Positions 41,065 to 52,416 of a stretch of 64,000 nucleotides of DNA are shown in pieces (positions within the stretch are counted from its first letter, which is position 1; every line of letters starts with the position of its first letter). Below the pieces are notes generated by a model. It made no database searches. It saw only the letters and a list, made by a program, of their open reading frames with translations, and was not told where the DNA came from. A program made the translations under genes and the position numbers. The DNA is from Stomoxys calcitrans. Lineage: Eukaryota > Arthropoda > Insecta > Diptera > Muscidae. The DNA is taken from contig NC_081553.1 of assembly GCF_963082655.1 (NCBI RefSeq), positions 187,671,752-187,735,751 of the forward strand, given 5' to 3'.

Positions 41065-43615
41065 GCTTCACCGATTTAGATTATACTTGGAACAGTTTGG
41101 ATAAAAATTGCGCCCTCTAGAGGCTCAAGAAGTCTAATCGGGAGATGGGTTGGAAGTCAAAATAAAACACTTCAAGCAAAATCTCGGCCAAATCGGATAA
41201 GAATTGCGCCCTCTAGAGGATCAAAAAGTCAAGGCCCTAGGTCGGTTTATAAGACAGCTATATCAGGTTATCGACCGATTTAGACCATGCTTGGCCCAGT
41301 TGTTGGAAGAAATACCTAAACGACATATGCAACATTTCAACCATATTTGATAAGAATTGCGCCCTCTAGAGGCTCAAGAAGTCTAATCGGGAGATCGGTT
41401 TATATAGCCGCTATATTAAGTTATGGACTGTTTTAGACCATACTTAGCACAGTTATTGGGAGTTATACTGGAACACTTCATGGACAATTTCAGCCAAATC
41501 TGACAAGAATTGCGCCCTCTAGAAGCTCAAGAAGTCAGGACCAAAGGTCGGTTTATATGACAGCTATATCAGGTTATCAACCGATTTAGACCATGCTTGT
41601 CCCAATTGTTGGAAGTGGTAGCAAAACGCCACTTGCAAAATATCAGCGACATCGGATAAGAATTGCGCCCTCTAGTGGCTCAAGAAGTCTAATCGGGAGA
41701 TCGGTTTATATGGCGGCTATATCAGGTTATGGACTGATTTAGACTATACTCAGCACAGTTGCTGGAAGTCATACCGGAACACTTCATGCAAAATCTCGGC
41801 TAAATCGGACAAGAATTGCGCTCTCTAGAGGCTCAAAAAGTCAAGACCCAAGGTTGGTTTATATGACAGCTATATCAGGTTATCAATCAATTTAGACCAT
41901 GCTTGGTCCAGTTGTTGGAAGTGGTAACAAAACCCCACTTGCAAAATATCAGCGACATCGTATAATAATTGCGCCCTCTAGAGGCTCAAGAAGTCTAATC
42001 GGGAGATCGGTTTATATGGCGGCTATATCAAGGTATGGTATCTTTACTTAGCACAGTTGTTGGGAGTCATACCGGAACACGTCATGCAAAATTTCAGCCA
42101 AATCGGACAAGAATCGCCCTAGAGGCTCAAAAAGTCAAGACCCAAGGAGGGTTTATATGGCGGCTATATCAGGTTATGGACTGATTTAGACTATACTCAG
42201 CACAGTTGCTGGAAGTCATACCGGAACACTTCATGCAAAATTTCAGCCAAATCGGACAAGAATTGCGCCCTCTAGAGGCTCAAAAAGTCAAGACCCAAGG
42301 TCGGTTAATATGACAGCTATATCAGGTTATCAACCGATTTAGACCATGCTTGTCCCAATTGTTGGAAGTGGTAACAAAACGCCACTTGCAAAATATCAGC
42401 GACATCGGATAAGAATTGCGCCCTCTAGTGGCTCAAGAAGTCTAATCGGGAGATCGGTTTATATGGCGGCTATATCAGGTTATGGACTGATTTAGACTAT
42501 ACTTAGCACAGTTGCTGGAAGTCATACCGGAACACTTCATGCAAAATCTCGGCCAAATCGGACAAGAATTGCGCTCTCTAGAGGCTCAAAAAGTCAAGAC
42601 TCAAGGTTGGTTTATATGACAGCTATATCAGGTTATCAATCAATTTAGACCATGCTTGGTCCAGTTGTTGGAAGTGGTAACAAAACCCCACTTGCAAAAT
42701 ATCAGCGACATCGTATAATAATTGCGCCCTCTAGAGGCTCAAGAAGTCTAATCGGGAGATCGGTTTATATGGCGGCTATATCAAGGTATGGTATCTTTAC
42801 TTAGCACAGTTGTTGGGAGTCATACCGGAACACGTCATGCAAAATTTCAGCCAAATCGGACAAGAATCGCCGTAGAGGCTCAAAAAGTCAAGACCCAAGG
42901 AGGGTTTATATGGCTGCTACATCAGGTTATCAACCGATTTAGACCATGCTTGGCACAGTTGTTGTGGTACCAAAACAGCATCTGCAAAATTTTAGCGAAA
43001 TCGGATAAGAATTGCGCCCTCTATAGGCTCAAGAAGTCAAGACCCAAGGTTGGTTTATATGGCAGCTATATAAAAACATGGGCCGATTCAGCGCTACACT
43101 AATAGGAAGTATTTTTGCAAAATTTCAAGTTCCTGGCTTTACTTCTTCGAAAGTTGGTGTGCTTTCGACAGACGGACGGACGAAGGGTCGGATGGAGGGA
43201 CGGACATATGGAGGGACGGATGTACGGAGGAACGACGTACGGAGGGACGGATGTACGGAGGGACGGACGTACGGAGGGACGGACGTACGGAGGCACGGAC
43301 GTACGGAGTGACGGACGTACTGAGGGACGGACGTACGGAGGGACGGACGTACGTAGGGACGGACGTACGTAGGGACGGACGTACGGAGGGACGGACGTAC
43401 GGAGGGACGGACGTACGGAGGGACGGACGTACGGAAGGACGGACGTACGGAAGGACGGACGTACGGAGGGACGAACGTATGGAGGGACGGACGGACGGAC
43501 GGAAGTAAGGACGGACATGACTAGATCGACTTAAAATCTCATATTTCGCATCTTTCGAGTTGTCACAAACGGATTGACGAAATTAGTATACCCCCCATTC
43601 TATGGTGGAGGGTAA
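41065..43615 (+). mobile_element. Mini-me/DINE-like element, type 1, 5'-truncated and internally duplicated
   Basis: Units of ~151-153 bp alternate between a GGGAGATCGGTTTATATGGC form and a CCCAAGGTCGGTTTATATGA form. A block of about 753 bp is repeated (AACGCCACTTGCAAAA at 41626 and 42379; AGGTATGGTATCTTTAC at 42031 and 42784). The tail has the GTCY core expanded into a 16-bp minisatellite and ends TATACCCCCCATTC, then TATGGTGGAGGGTA. The GTGCTAAGTTCGGCC head is missing. Confidence 0.87.
43155..43515 (+). repeat. 16-bp minisatellite GGACGGACGTACGGAG, about 20 copies
   Basis: Tandem units vary mainly at one or two bases (for example GAGT, GTAG, GAAG). It occupies the GTCY-core position of the type-1 element, where sister copies have only GACAGACGGACGGAC. 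Arg/Asp/Gly and Val/Arg/Pro/Ser open frames in both directions follow the repeat. Confidence 0.95.
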
Positions 43616-43800
43616 AATGAAAATAGCTGTAACAGCTGTAGCTGTAGCTGAAGGCTTACAATGCAACAGAAGCCTATGGGTTGCCGGACTAACTGTTTAG
43701 GCCCTGTATCGGCGATCGATAGGACGGCAACCTGTTTTATCATCTCGGTATAACTGCAAGGCCACTTTAAGCAGCTAATGAAACCACTAACTCCCCCGCA
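43616..43800 (+). pseudogene. Degenerate RTE-like RT box-1 fragment (copy 1)
   Basis: AATGCAACAGAAGCCTATGG, GTTGCCGGACTAACTGTTTA parallels the better copy at 44190-44350. Translation is poor on its own; the assignment rests on that pairing. Confidence 0.4.
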
Positions 43801-43809
43801 TTACCAGCA

Positions 43810-44125
43810 CTAATATGAAGGAAGAGTGTCCAAAGCTAGAGGCAATAAGATTCTAGGCTCCTTCCATCTGAGGATATTCTTTGTTGCCCCCCTCCCAGCA
43901 TATGTTTGGAATGGCATTAGATCGAGTATATCATTCAGCGCCTCATGAGTGGCTCTCCTCCTGCTCTCGAGTTCAACCACGCCGCGGTATTCTAGAACTT
44001 CTCGATCTTTCTGCAAAGAGCACCTGCTGTCCAGAAGCTGGTGACAATGCCTCTGCCTTCTTAGGGGCTGATGACATGCTAAAAATCCATGGGTGACTAC
44101 TGACCAAACTACTGCCGTAAACAAC
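43810..44125 (-). pseudogene. RT thumb-like fragment
   Basis: The minus-strand frame has VVWSVVTHGFLACHQ, then ESRRRATHEALNDILDLMP. The V-V-T-x-G ... R-x-A-T-x-x-A-L-x-x-x-L-D-L-x-P pattern resembles the post-catalytic region of non-LTR RTs (RTTPTxALxxxLxLxPL). It lacks the usual WW. It is a plausible but not certain relic. Confidence 0.45.
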
Positions 44126-44189
44126 CAAAAACCAAAATGATTGACACAAAATGCAGATATCTACACCTAGGCGCTATCACAGCCTATTT

Positions 44190-44350
44190 ATAATGGTGAA
44201 AATAACTGTAAACCGACTCAAAACTAACAAGGCAGCAGGAGCCTATGGTTTGCCGGCTAAGCTATTTAAACCCTAGTCGACGAATGGTAGTGCGGCAACC
44301 TATCGTCTTACCCCAGAATAACTTCTGCTTTAGGCAGCGCTCGAAATACC
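44190..44350 (+). pseudogene. RTE-like RT box-1 fragment (copy 2)
   Basis: The plus strand reads VNRLKTNKAAGAYGLPAKLF, matching LKNNKAAGADGLPAELF in the RTE-like element at 20.4 kb with a few changes, then stops. Only this box is recognisable. Confidence 0.62.
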
Positions 44351-45180
44351 GACTTTACTTTAAGGTTTTTGATTTTTCTACCATTCACCACTGTCTTCAC
44401 TACCCCCTTCTTATCGAGTGGAAAAAATTAACAACTGTTAAAAAATGAAAAAATTAGAACTAGGGGGAATGAGAAACATGAAAACGGATACAAATCATCG
44501 CGTGACATCCGTTTTGTTTAGATGAAGACTATCCTTTCTTTTTTTTTGTTTTTTGTTTTCATTTCAAACTGCTCATCCTCCAACATCCGTCAGTTACTTG
44601 TTTTGCTGGCCATGTTTGTCGCTGTCCTCGGTCGTTTGGCTGGTTGCTTGTTTGATGGCTGACTGACTGGCTGTTTGGTTGTTACTGTGTTCCGTTGTCC
44701 TTTCCCATCTTCATCCTGTTTGGCAACCATTGCACCACATAGCAAGGATATACGCAAATGTTCAGGCGTGTATGGTAATTGTAAAGGGATGCAGAACTGA
44801 ATGAATGTGAAAAAGGATATTATCATTAGATGAGAAGGATACGAATTTGCAAAGAGAAAAAATACTAAAAAGACAAAAAAGAAAACACGCTAAAACCCCA
44901 ACACCAAAACCATGTTTCAAGTGTGTGGAAGAAAATCTCCATTGCCAACGTCAAGCTAAATTTTGTTGCTGATGAGTATGAGGACGGACAAGAATTAATA
45001 AAACGAAATTACCGTAACCAAGTTAAAGCAAGAAATTAATGAAAGAAAATGTCCTTAATATTCTGGTAATATGTTTAAAATCATCACTTGTCTCATGGCT
45101 GCCAAGTTATATTTTTGTGCATGTTGCTCTTACAACCCTCTTTTGGTTAAAATGGGAGCAGGGAAATAAAGAAAGGTTGT
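44351..45180. other. AT-rich sequence, nothing recognised
   Basis: It includes a T run at 44539-44560 and a block rich in TGGCTG-type words at 44600-44690. No gene, array or element end was supported. Confidence 0.45.
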
Positions 45181-45420
45181 CAAGGGCAAGGAATATATGT
45201 AGGAGGTCTAAAGATATTAGGCCAAATCCCCAAAAGGGTAAGGAGTTTTTGGGGCTATCTTTTTCAAGGACCCTTTTACATAACCTTTGTCGGCGAAGAA
45301 GCGTCCAAGTAAAGGTCCAAATTTTACATGATCTTGATCGGCGAGAAAGTGTCCAACTTTTATATAACCTTGATCGGCGAGGAAGGGTCCTACTAATTTG
45401 CGATATATGCAGGACATTAA
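45181..45420. repeat. Three ~50-bp tandem units
   Basis: CTTTGTCGGCGAAGAAGCGTCC, CTTGATCGGCGAGAAAGTGTCC and CTTGATCGGCGAGGAAGGGTCC-type words follow each other at about 45283, 45329 and 45370 and give repetitive peptide frames. The 178-residue plus-strand frame (45039-45575) crosses them and a type-4 fragment; it has no recognised domain. Confidence 0.6.
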
Positions 45421-45720
45421 TAGTAACTCAAAACTTACATCAGAAAAACAAATTTGGAGTCAACTATCTAGGGGGAACGCCCTACCCGACAAATCCTCTC
45501 AAATGGATATATATCCCAAACAGTGTAATATGGGACTCAAAGGAAGAGGCGAGCAAAAAACTGATATTAAAATGAGGAGCCAAATGTCAAGTCGCGGCCC
45601 CAAGCCAAATATTCGCATGAAACGGGCCTATTACAATGAGAGGCTTAAATGAAAGGTTTTAGGAAGTAGAGAATGAATCTCATCTAAAAAGTACGCCTTA
45701 TATCTGGAAGTATGTATCAC
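45421..45720. repeat. Type-4 repeat fragment
   Basis: CAGTGTAATATGGGACTCAA, GGCTTAAATGAAAGGTTTTA and GGAAGTAGAGAATGAAT match the ~125-bp units of the 10.8-13.2 kb region. About two units are present. Confidence 0.7.
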
Positions 45721-45779
45721 TGCCCAACAACTCATAACATTTTTCAGTTAACACAGTGTCCATAGCGGCCGCATGACCA

Positions 45780-46165
45780 ACAAGGAAGAGTCTAACCTCA
45801 CAGCAGTGGTTGCAGCAATTTGTCTAGCCACACTCCAGAGGCATCTGGTGTAGCATTAAGATCAGGACATGAGATGGAGCCTTCCTCAATGCGGCTTTGA
45901 TGCACAAAAAAACCATCCTTTGGCTCCGGCTTAGTATTAAACAGTAGGTGGACATTTGAAGCGACGTCCACCAGATGACAACACCATATAGTATTTTAGG
46001 TCTGACAACTGTGGTATATTCCCAGTGCATGACACGCGGCTTAAACCCCCCAACTTTTGCCAATGGCTATTTCCAAATGTATAGGTCAAGAGCAGGCCGT
46101 GTATATATTTAAACCACTTGACGCATGTTCGCTTATAATGTCGAAATCCTAAGTTCAATGCGTCT
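45780..46165 (-). pseudogene. I/LOA-like RT thumb fragment
   Basis: The minus strand reads LGGLSRVSCTG and, in another frame, KVGGFKPRVMHWEYTTVVRP then ILYGVVIWWTSL and LSRSQRMVFLCIKAALRKAP, ending LMLHQMPLE. RVMHWxYTxVVRPxxLYGxVxWW is the RT thumb signature of I/LOA-type elements. One frameshift occurs. On the minus strand it follows an RNase H domain (46250-46845), the reverse of normal order. Confidence 0.8.
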
Positions 46166-46227
46166 GCGATGCACGCAAGTGCTCGATAGTTTCCTCTTCA
46201 TTCTCATCGAGACGACTCCTGCAGAAA

Positions 46228-46860
46228 TCATTGTACGGTATTCCCATGCGCTAATGGCCAGTGCCTGGTTATGACCCCTGTTAAGCTACTCATCGACCTT
46301 TTATCGAACGCCAGCAACTTTCTCGTCCTCCTCCGGTCGATGACAGGCCAGTGCGCCTTTGCAGTCGGGCGACCATCCACCAAGTCCCATCTTGCTAACG
46401 ACGCCGCTCTGGCCATCCCCTCTGATGTGTTTAGTAGCTCGACAAATGTCACGTAGGCAAGACCAGTGGCTGGTTCGCCTGGCGCAGTCGAGCCTCTACT
46501 AGCGCACTCGTCCACCCTCTTTTTCCCTGGGTGCCCCTCATGCCCAGGAACCCATGTCAGCGTGACATCGTGGGCCGGGAACCTATCCAAATAATCCGCC
46601 AAGCATTTCGAACTCACTATCCTCGACCCCAAGGCCTTGAGCGCCGTCATACTGTCCACGAAAATCCTGAGGTTTGAAAGCGATAAATCCCTTACCAGAA
46701 TTTCATTTACGGCTACTGTAGTGGCACAGATCTCTGCCTGAAGGATCGTACACTGGTCCGGCAGCCTTAGAGACATACCGATATTGAGTGCATCAGAAGT
46801 ATACCCCCAATCCAGTCTCTGACTCCATCTTGGAGCCATCGGTTTAATTCGAGGTCTCAT
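46228..46860 (-). pseudogene. RNase H domain of a non-LTR retrotransposon
   Basis: Minus strand: TDGSKMESETGLGVYF (first Asp) in one frame; after a frameshift, ALNIGMSLRLPDQCTILQAE (catalytic Glu), LRIFVDSMTALKALGSRIVS (Asp), TLTWVPGHEGHPG and RVDECASRG (last Asp). GIPYNDFCRS and ETIEHL follow downstream. All four acidic positions are present but split by a frameshift, so no intact enzyme is made. The role would be to remove RNA from the cDNA hybrid. Confidence 0.87.
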
Positions 46861-47229
46861 CCTCTTCAAGTACAGCATTCGTTCTTCACTCATCCCTCCC
46901 AGGAAAACGAATCGCGAATGCCCTCACCCTAGTCGGCCCTGGTGCCAGGTAGTTGGAGACAGTGGTAACACCACGCCGATGAGAAGCCATTGATACGACA
47001 ACTCTGTCAATAGCTGATCTACCTGTGTGAATGGCTGTTGTGTGCGCCTTGCCAGGGTATAAAACGGCGAACAAGTAGCACAGCGAGTCAGTTCGCCAGT
47101 GGAGGACGTACAAATGGGGAGCTCCAAGGTGGTCAAGGGTATACATGCACCGGCAACCAAGACTTATCTGTTAGTAAGTAATCTATTATTGGTTTTGGGT
47201 TATTTGAACTTGCCTGAGGAAACACCCTA
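46861..47229. other. Unassigned GC-richer stretch
   Basis: It lies upstream of the RNase H relic on the minus strand. Open frames exist on that strand but show no RT or other motif. Confidence 0.35.
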
Positions 47230-47560
47230 CTACTCTCATAACCTCGAGACTAGGGGAAAGTAAAACGTCGGTGAATATCTCCAATGGTTTTTTCGTCGGT
47301 TGATCCCCCGCTGGACGTTTTCATAACGCGGTCGTCATCGGCTGTGATACAACAACTAGGCCATATTTGGTTGATCCCCCACCCACTGTCGCCGCTGGTC
47401 GTTTTCACACAGCCATCTCCATCGGCTGTGATACAACAACTGCGCCATCGTTGGTTGATCCCCCCACTGACGCCGCTGGTCGTTTTCATACCGCCGTCTC
47501 CATCGGCTGTGATAAACAACTGCGCCATCGCCAGATCGCTGCTGCTTATTCCCTAGATAG
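47230..47560. repeat. Three ~80-bp tandem units
   Basis: CGCTGGACGTTTTCATAACG (47309), then CGCTGGTCGTTTTCACAC (47393) and CGCTGGTCGTTTTCATACCG (47473) begin units, each followed by ATCGGCTGTGAT and a TTGGTTGATCCCCC-type junction. Spacings are 84 and 80 bp. Confidence 0.85.
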
Positions 47561-48074
47561 GGCGTGTCATTTGAGTGAGTTGCCCTTGCCGGCAGGACAC
47601 TCTCCTGACCATCCTTCAAACTCTTGTCAGCGATGGACAGAGTGGGTGGCTCTAGACCCTCAATTTTCCAGATACCGTAATGAGCCTTCTTCCCTTTTTT
47701 TGCTCGTTCGTCTTCTGTACTTTCAGGTTGTCCCTCTGCGAGTTACCCGCCATTCCACCAGGAGTTGAGGTTCCAGCTCATGTCGGGTCTATCGATACCA
47801 TATGGACGTCCTCTTTATCCGTTTTATAAAGCTGGATCGCTCCAACTCCCGAGCGTCCATCGCAGGAATCCTCGCAGGGAGGCAAGTCAATGTTTGTCTT
47901 GTCGAATCAGTGTATTGTGTGTAGAGTTTTGGTATGGTATGTGCTTGCTTGTTGTGTCTAACATGAGGTTGGGATCTGCAGATATTGTCTACCTACCGAA
48001 CCTCCAGGTTCCATGTGGATTCACAGTTCTGGGCCGTTGACCACCTGCAGAGTTACTCTTCGTTACATTGTCAC
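47561..48074. other. GC-richer sequence of unknown origin
   Basis: Composition is unlike the AT-rich background and suggests a transposon fragment. No domain was recognised on either strand. A pyrimidine stretch ending TACTTTCAG near 47727 is not followed by a supported exon. Confidence 0.35.
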
Positions 48075-49705
48075 TCATGTTAATATTTATACACTACATC
48101 ACTACTGCGGTACAGGGTATTCTAACTTTGTGCATTTGATTGTAAAACCCAAAAGGAAGAGAGATAGATCCATTGATAAGTACACCAATCGATCCAGAAT
48201 CACATCCTGATCCGATTTAGCTATGTCCGTCTGTCTGCCTGTCTTTCTGTCCCTCCGCCTGTCCATGTTAATTTGTGTACAAACTACGGTTTGCAATTTT
48301 CATTCGATTGTCTTCAAATTTGGTACAGGCATGTTTTTCGGCCTAGAGACAAAGCCTATTGAAATTGGAATAAATCGGCTAGGATTTGGATATAGCTCCC
48401 ATATATATGCTCGTCCAATTTGCAGTAATAATGAAATAAAATGGTCATTTACTGGTGAATTTCATGGAAATCGGTGCAGATTTAGATATAGCTCTCTACT
48501 ATATATATTGAGTTGCCCAAAAAGTAATTGCGGATTTTTTTTAAAGAAAGTAAATGCATTTTTAATAAAACTTAGAATGAACTTTAATCAAATATACTTT
48601 TTTTACACTTTTTTTCTAAAGCAAGCTAAAAGTAACAGCTGATAACTGACAGAAGAAAGAATGCAATTACAGAGTCACAAGCTGTGAAAAAATTTGTCAA
48701 CGCCGACTATATGAAAAATCCGCAATTACTTTTTGGGCAACCCAATATATTGCCAGATTTTCACTTCTAGAGCCACTGCATGCGCATTTATTGACCAATC
48801 TTCCCAATATTTTGTACAAAGCTTTCCTCGACGACTTTTACAATATCTTTGAAGTTTGCTCAAAATCGGTTCAGATTTAGATATAGCTCCCATATATATG
48901 TTCGTCCGATTTCCAGTAATATTGCAATAAAATGGTCTTTTGTTAACCGATCTCCTCGAAATTCGGCAGGAGGGATTTTCACTTGACTCTCAATATTATT
49001 GGTGAATTTCATATAAATCGGTTCAGATTTAGATATAGCTCTCATATATATACATCGCCCGATTTTAACTTCTAGAGTCACAGCAATCGCATTTATTGAA
49101 CCATCTTGCCAAAATTTTGCAAAAGGCTTTCCTCGACGACTGCCAAAGTATTTGAGGAGTTTGCTCGAAATCGGTTCAGATTTAAATATAGCTGCCATAT
49201 ATATTTTCGTCCGATTTCCAATAATATTGCAATAAAATGGCCTTTTGTTATCCGATTCTGTCGAAATTCGGCAGGAGGGATTTTCACTTGACTCTCAATA
49301 TTATTGGTGAATTTCATAGAAATCGGCCCAGATTTAGATATAGCTGTCATATATGTATATCGCCCGATTTTCACTTTAAGAGCCACTGCAAGCGCAATTA
49401 TTGACCAATCTTGCCAAAATTTAGCACAACGCTTTACTCGACGACTACCTCATTATCTGAGAAGTTTGCTCGCAATCGGTTTAGAATTAGATATAGCTCC
49501 CATACAAACGTTCGTCAGATTTTGGGTTATTTGCCATTATGTTGTCATTTGTCAACCGTAGTTTTTACAGTTCGAACATATTTGCTCGCCGAGGTCCATC
49601 AAAATTGGTTCGGAATTGGATATAGGTCCCACATTGTACTTAAAGGGTAGGTGTAGGGTATTATACAGTCGGCACCGCCCGACTTTTGCACTTCCTTACT
49701 GGTTT
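48075..49705 (-). mobile_element. Type-3 DINE-like element
   Basis: The minus-strand head is at the right end: AGTAAGGAAGTGCAAAAGTC, AGTCGGCACCGCCCGACT palindrome and AATACCCTACACC (as GGTGTAGGGTATT near 49652). Units of CCCATATATATGTTCGTCCG and TTTTCACTTGACTCTCAATA recur at steps of roughly 150-300 bp. The left end carries CTGTCTGCCTGTCTTTCTGT (GTCY core), and TTGATAAGTACACCAATCG. A mariner MITE is nested at 48508-48745. Confidence 0.82.
48506..48747. mobile_element. Mariner-type MITE, second copy
   Basis: The element is 48508-48745 (238 bp) between TA dinucleotides. It is nearly identical to 11687-11922 along its whole length. The left end has one change (TTGAGTTGCCC). It is inserted in the type-3 element. 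Confidence 0.93.
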
Positions 49706-49842
49706 TCGTTAACTTTTTGTTTACTTTTCTAATTTATATTTTTTTCATATTTTTCATTTCAGGTAAGCCAACAATTGTAATACCTTGCTCTTACTTGGAT
49801 TAAAAAATTTCCCTACTCCTTCAACAGAAACAAGCGGTGAGT
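49706..49842 (+). promoter_or_regulatory. Candidate recursive splice site (ratchet point)
   Basis: A CTAAT branchpoint-like word (49729-49733) and a T-rich tract lead to TTTTTCATTTCAG, immediately followed by GTAAGC (AG at 49761-49762, GTAAGC at 49763-49768). Juxtaposed 3' and 5' splice consensus with no exon between is the hallmark of recursive splice sites in long fly introns. A second 5' site, CGGTGAGT (GT at 49837-49838), lies 74 bases on and could define a skipped RS-exon. The motif lies in unique DNA just outside the type-3 element. Strand would be that of the host intron. Confidence 0.55.
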
Positions 49843-50944
49843 TGTTTTCGAAAAGACAATTTACGCTGCTTAAATTGTTGAAAAAATGTAAATTTGTCAT
49901 TTTTGTTGTAAAAGCTTAACCATTTCTTATACGCAATTGTTCATATAATGATTGAACTTTCAGTCCATGTCTTAGAAACTGCTATTTTCATTATCTATCT
50001 TTTTACGACGCCTTTTCAGCTCGAGGTTATTTTCTTCTATTGCAAAATTTATCATATTTTTACATCATGTTACACAAACTGACTGACCCACAAGACCCAT
50101 AACTAGTTCAGTGTGGCACTAACCAACTTGGAGGCAGTGTCAACATGAATTGAAAATATATGCGTTGCATGTCATGCTTTTCCTTTTGCGATTTAGTTCA
50201 TTTCAATCAATGTTTGGTTTGTTTGGTGTTTTTTCGTTGCTTCCAAGTTAATCGCATGTTTTTGATGTTGACCTTTTTTGGGGCAAAGAAAAAAATTTTA
50301 AAATTTTTATATGGCTGTACTCGTTGTTGTACGTGAACTTTCGTTGGTCATTACGGTTTCCTTGCTCATTGACTTATCAATGGTCCAGCAGACGAGAAAA
50401 ACCCGGCCACCCAGCCCCACATACCATGAACCCTGATGCAGCAGCCAATTCATTTAATGCACTGCAACATGGCCATTCACATCCTCTCCCTACGTCATTT
50501 GCAATATCGGACGGAGGCACATGTCGATGTTTTTTTTTTCGGCTGGCCATTATCGTTGACTGCAACGCGATATACAAAAAGTTTTCAACATTACTTGGAC
50601 GATAAAGAAATTACATCAGCTAAGATGGCATTTTGTTTTCTCCGTTTCGCTGTGTAAAGATATGAAATTGTTGAAAATTTTTTTGTTATGAAGAAGTAAA
50701 AGAACAAAAAAAAAATTGCAGTTTGAAATAAATGCGCAAATTCAATTTCGAATTTTTTTGTGCATTGCTTTTGTGCGAGATGGATTGTGGAAAAATTTGG
50801 AAATGAAATATCTTAAGGGCATAATAAAAAAAAATAACGCATAATAAAATAAAACAATCATGAAGGAGTTGGAGTTTCTAGGCATCAACTCTACCGTTAG
50901 AAAGTTTATTAATAACTTACTTTGGCTTGGGATCTGTGGATCTA
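49843..50944. other. Unique AT-rich sequence, nothing firm
   Basis: Non-repetitive DNA with T runs near 50280 and 50529 and A runs near 50708 and 50826. Short open frames at 50324-50657 resemble no family. It may be host intron sequence. Confidence 0.45.
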
Positions 50945-52416
50945 AAAAAAACCGTGCTAAGTTCGGCAGGGCCGAACCCTATATACCCTCCACCATGGAT
51001 CGCATTTGTCGAGTTCTTCTCCCGTCATCTCTTCTTAGGCAAAAAAAGGATATAAGAAAAGATTTGCTCTGCTATTAGAGCGATATTAAGATATGGTCCG
51101 GTTTGGACCATAACTAAATTATATGTCAGAGACCTGTGTAAAATGTCAGCCAATTCGAATTAAAAATTGCGCCCTCTAGGGGCTTAAAGAGTAAAAAAGG
51201 GAGATCAGTTTATATGGGAGCTGTATTAAACTATAGACCGATTCAGACCATATTTAACACGTATGTTGAAGGTCATGCATGGGAGAAGCCATTGTATAAG
51301 ATTTCAGCCAAATCGAGAGAGCATTGCGCCCTCTATAGGCTCAAGAAGTCAAGACCCCAGATCAGTTTATATGGCAGCTATTTCAGGTTATGAACCAATT
51401 AAAACCATATTTGGCACAACTGTTGGAAGTCACAACAAAATATTACTTTCAAAACTTCAACCAAATCGGATGGGAATTGCGCCCTCTAGCGGCTCAAGAA
51501 ATCAATACCCCAGATCGGTTTATATAGCAGCTATATCGGGTTATGAACCAACTAAAAGCATATTTGGCACAACTGTTGAAAGTCATAACAAAACACCTCA
51601 TGCTAAATTTCAGCCAAAACGGGTGATAGTTACGCCCTCTATAGGCTTAAGAAGTCAAGACCCCAGATCGGTTTATATGGCAGCTATATCAGGTTATGGA
51701 CCGATTTTAACCATACTTAGCACAGTTATTGGAAGTCATAACAAAACACCTCACGCTAAATTTCAGCCAAAATGGGTGATAGATGCGCCCTCTAAAGGCT
51801 CAAAAAGTCAAGATTCCAGATCGGTTTATATGGCAGCTATATCGGGTTATAAACCAATTAAAACCACATTTAGCACAGTCATTGGAAATGATAACAAAAC
51901 ACCTCATGCTAAATTTCATCCAAAACGGGTAATAGATGCGCCCTCTATAGGCTCAAGAAGTCAAGACCCCAGATCGGTTTATATGACAGCTATATCAGGT
52001 TATGGACCTATTTAAACCACACTTAGCACAGTCATTGGAAATTATAACAAAACACCTCATGCAAATTTTCAGCCAAATCGGACGAGAATTACGCCCTCTA
52101 GAGGCTCAGGAACTCAAGATCCAAAATCGGTTTATATGACAGCTATATCAAAACATTGACCGATTTGGCCCATTTACAATCCCAACCGACCTACACTAAT
52201 AAAAAGTAGTTGTGCAAAATTTCAAGCGCATAGCTTTACTCCTTTGAAAGTTAGCGTGCTTTCGACAGACAGACGAACGGACTGACGGACGGACATGGCT
52301 AGGTCGACTTAAAAAGACGATCAAGAATATATTGGGGTCTCAGAGGAATATTTCGAGGAGTTACAAACAGAATGACGAAATTAGTATACTCCCATCCTAT
52401 AGTGAAGGGTATAAAA
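50945..52416 (+). mobile_element. Mini-me/DINE-1-like element, type 1, full length
   Basis: The head is ACCGTGCTAAGTTCGGCAGG with palindrome TTCGGCAGGGCCGAA (50962-50976) and TATACCCTCCACCATGG. Internal units repeat GATCGGTTTATATGGCAGC. The tail has ACAGACAGACGAACGGAC, GATCAAGAATATATTGGGG, ATTTCGAGGAG and GTATACTCCCATCC. The 250-residue open frame at 51263-52015 is a 51-residue repeat produced by the 153-bp period. It abuts a type-3 element with no spacer. Confidence 0.9.

Noticed and set aside
43099..43518. 139-residue VRPS-repeat frame and complementary GGTDVRRDGRTE-type frames
   Set aside because: Both strands are open because the 16-bp minisatellite lacks stop codons. Not a gene.
45039..45575. 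178-residue plus-strand gene
   Set aside because: It spans three ~50-bp tandem units and a fragment of the type-4 repeat; composition follows those repeats.
49763..49836. Ordinary 74-nt coding exon
   Set aside because: The first six bases are themselves a strong 5' splice site and the reading frames contain stops, so a recursive site or RS-exon explains it better.
51263..52015. 250-residue open frame
   Set aside because: It repeats every 51 residues because it crosses 153-bp units; frames at 16597-17202 and 16566-16952 behave the same way. No domain and no independent coding sign.
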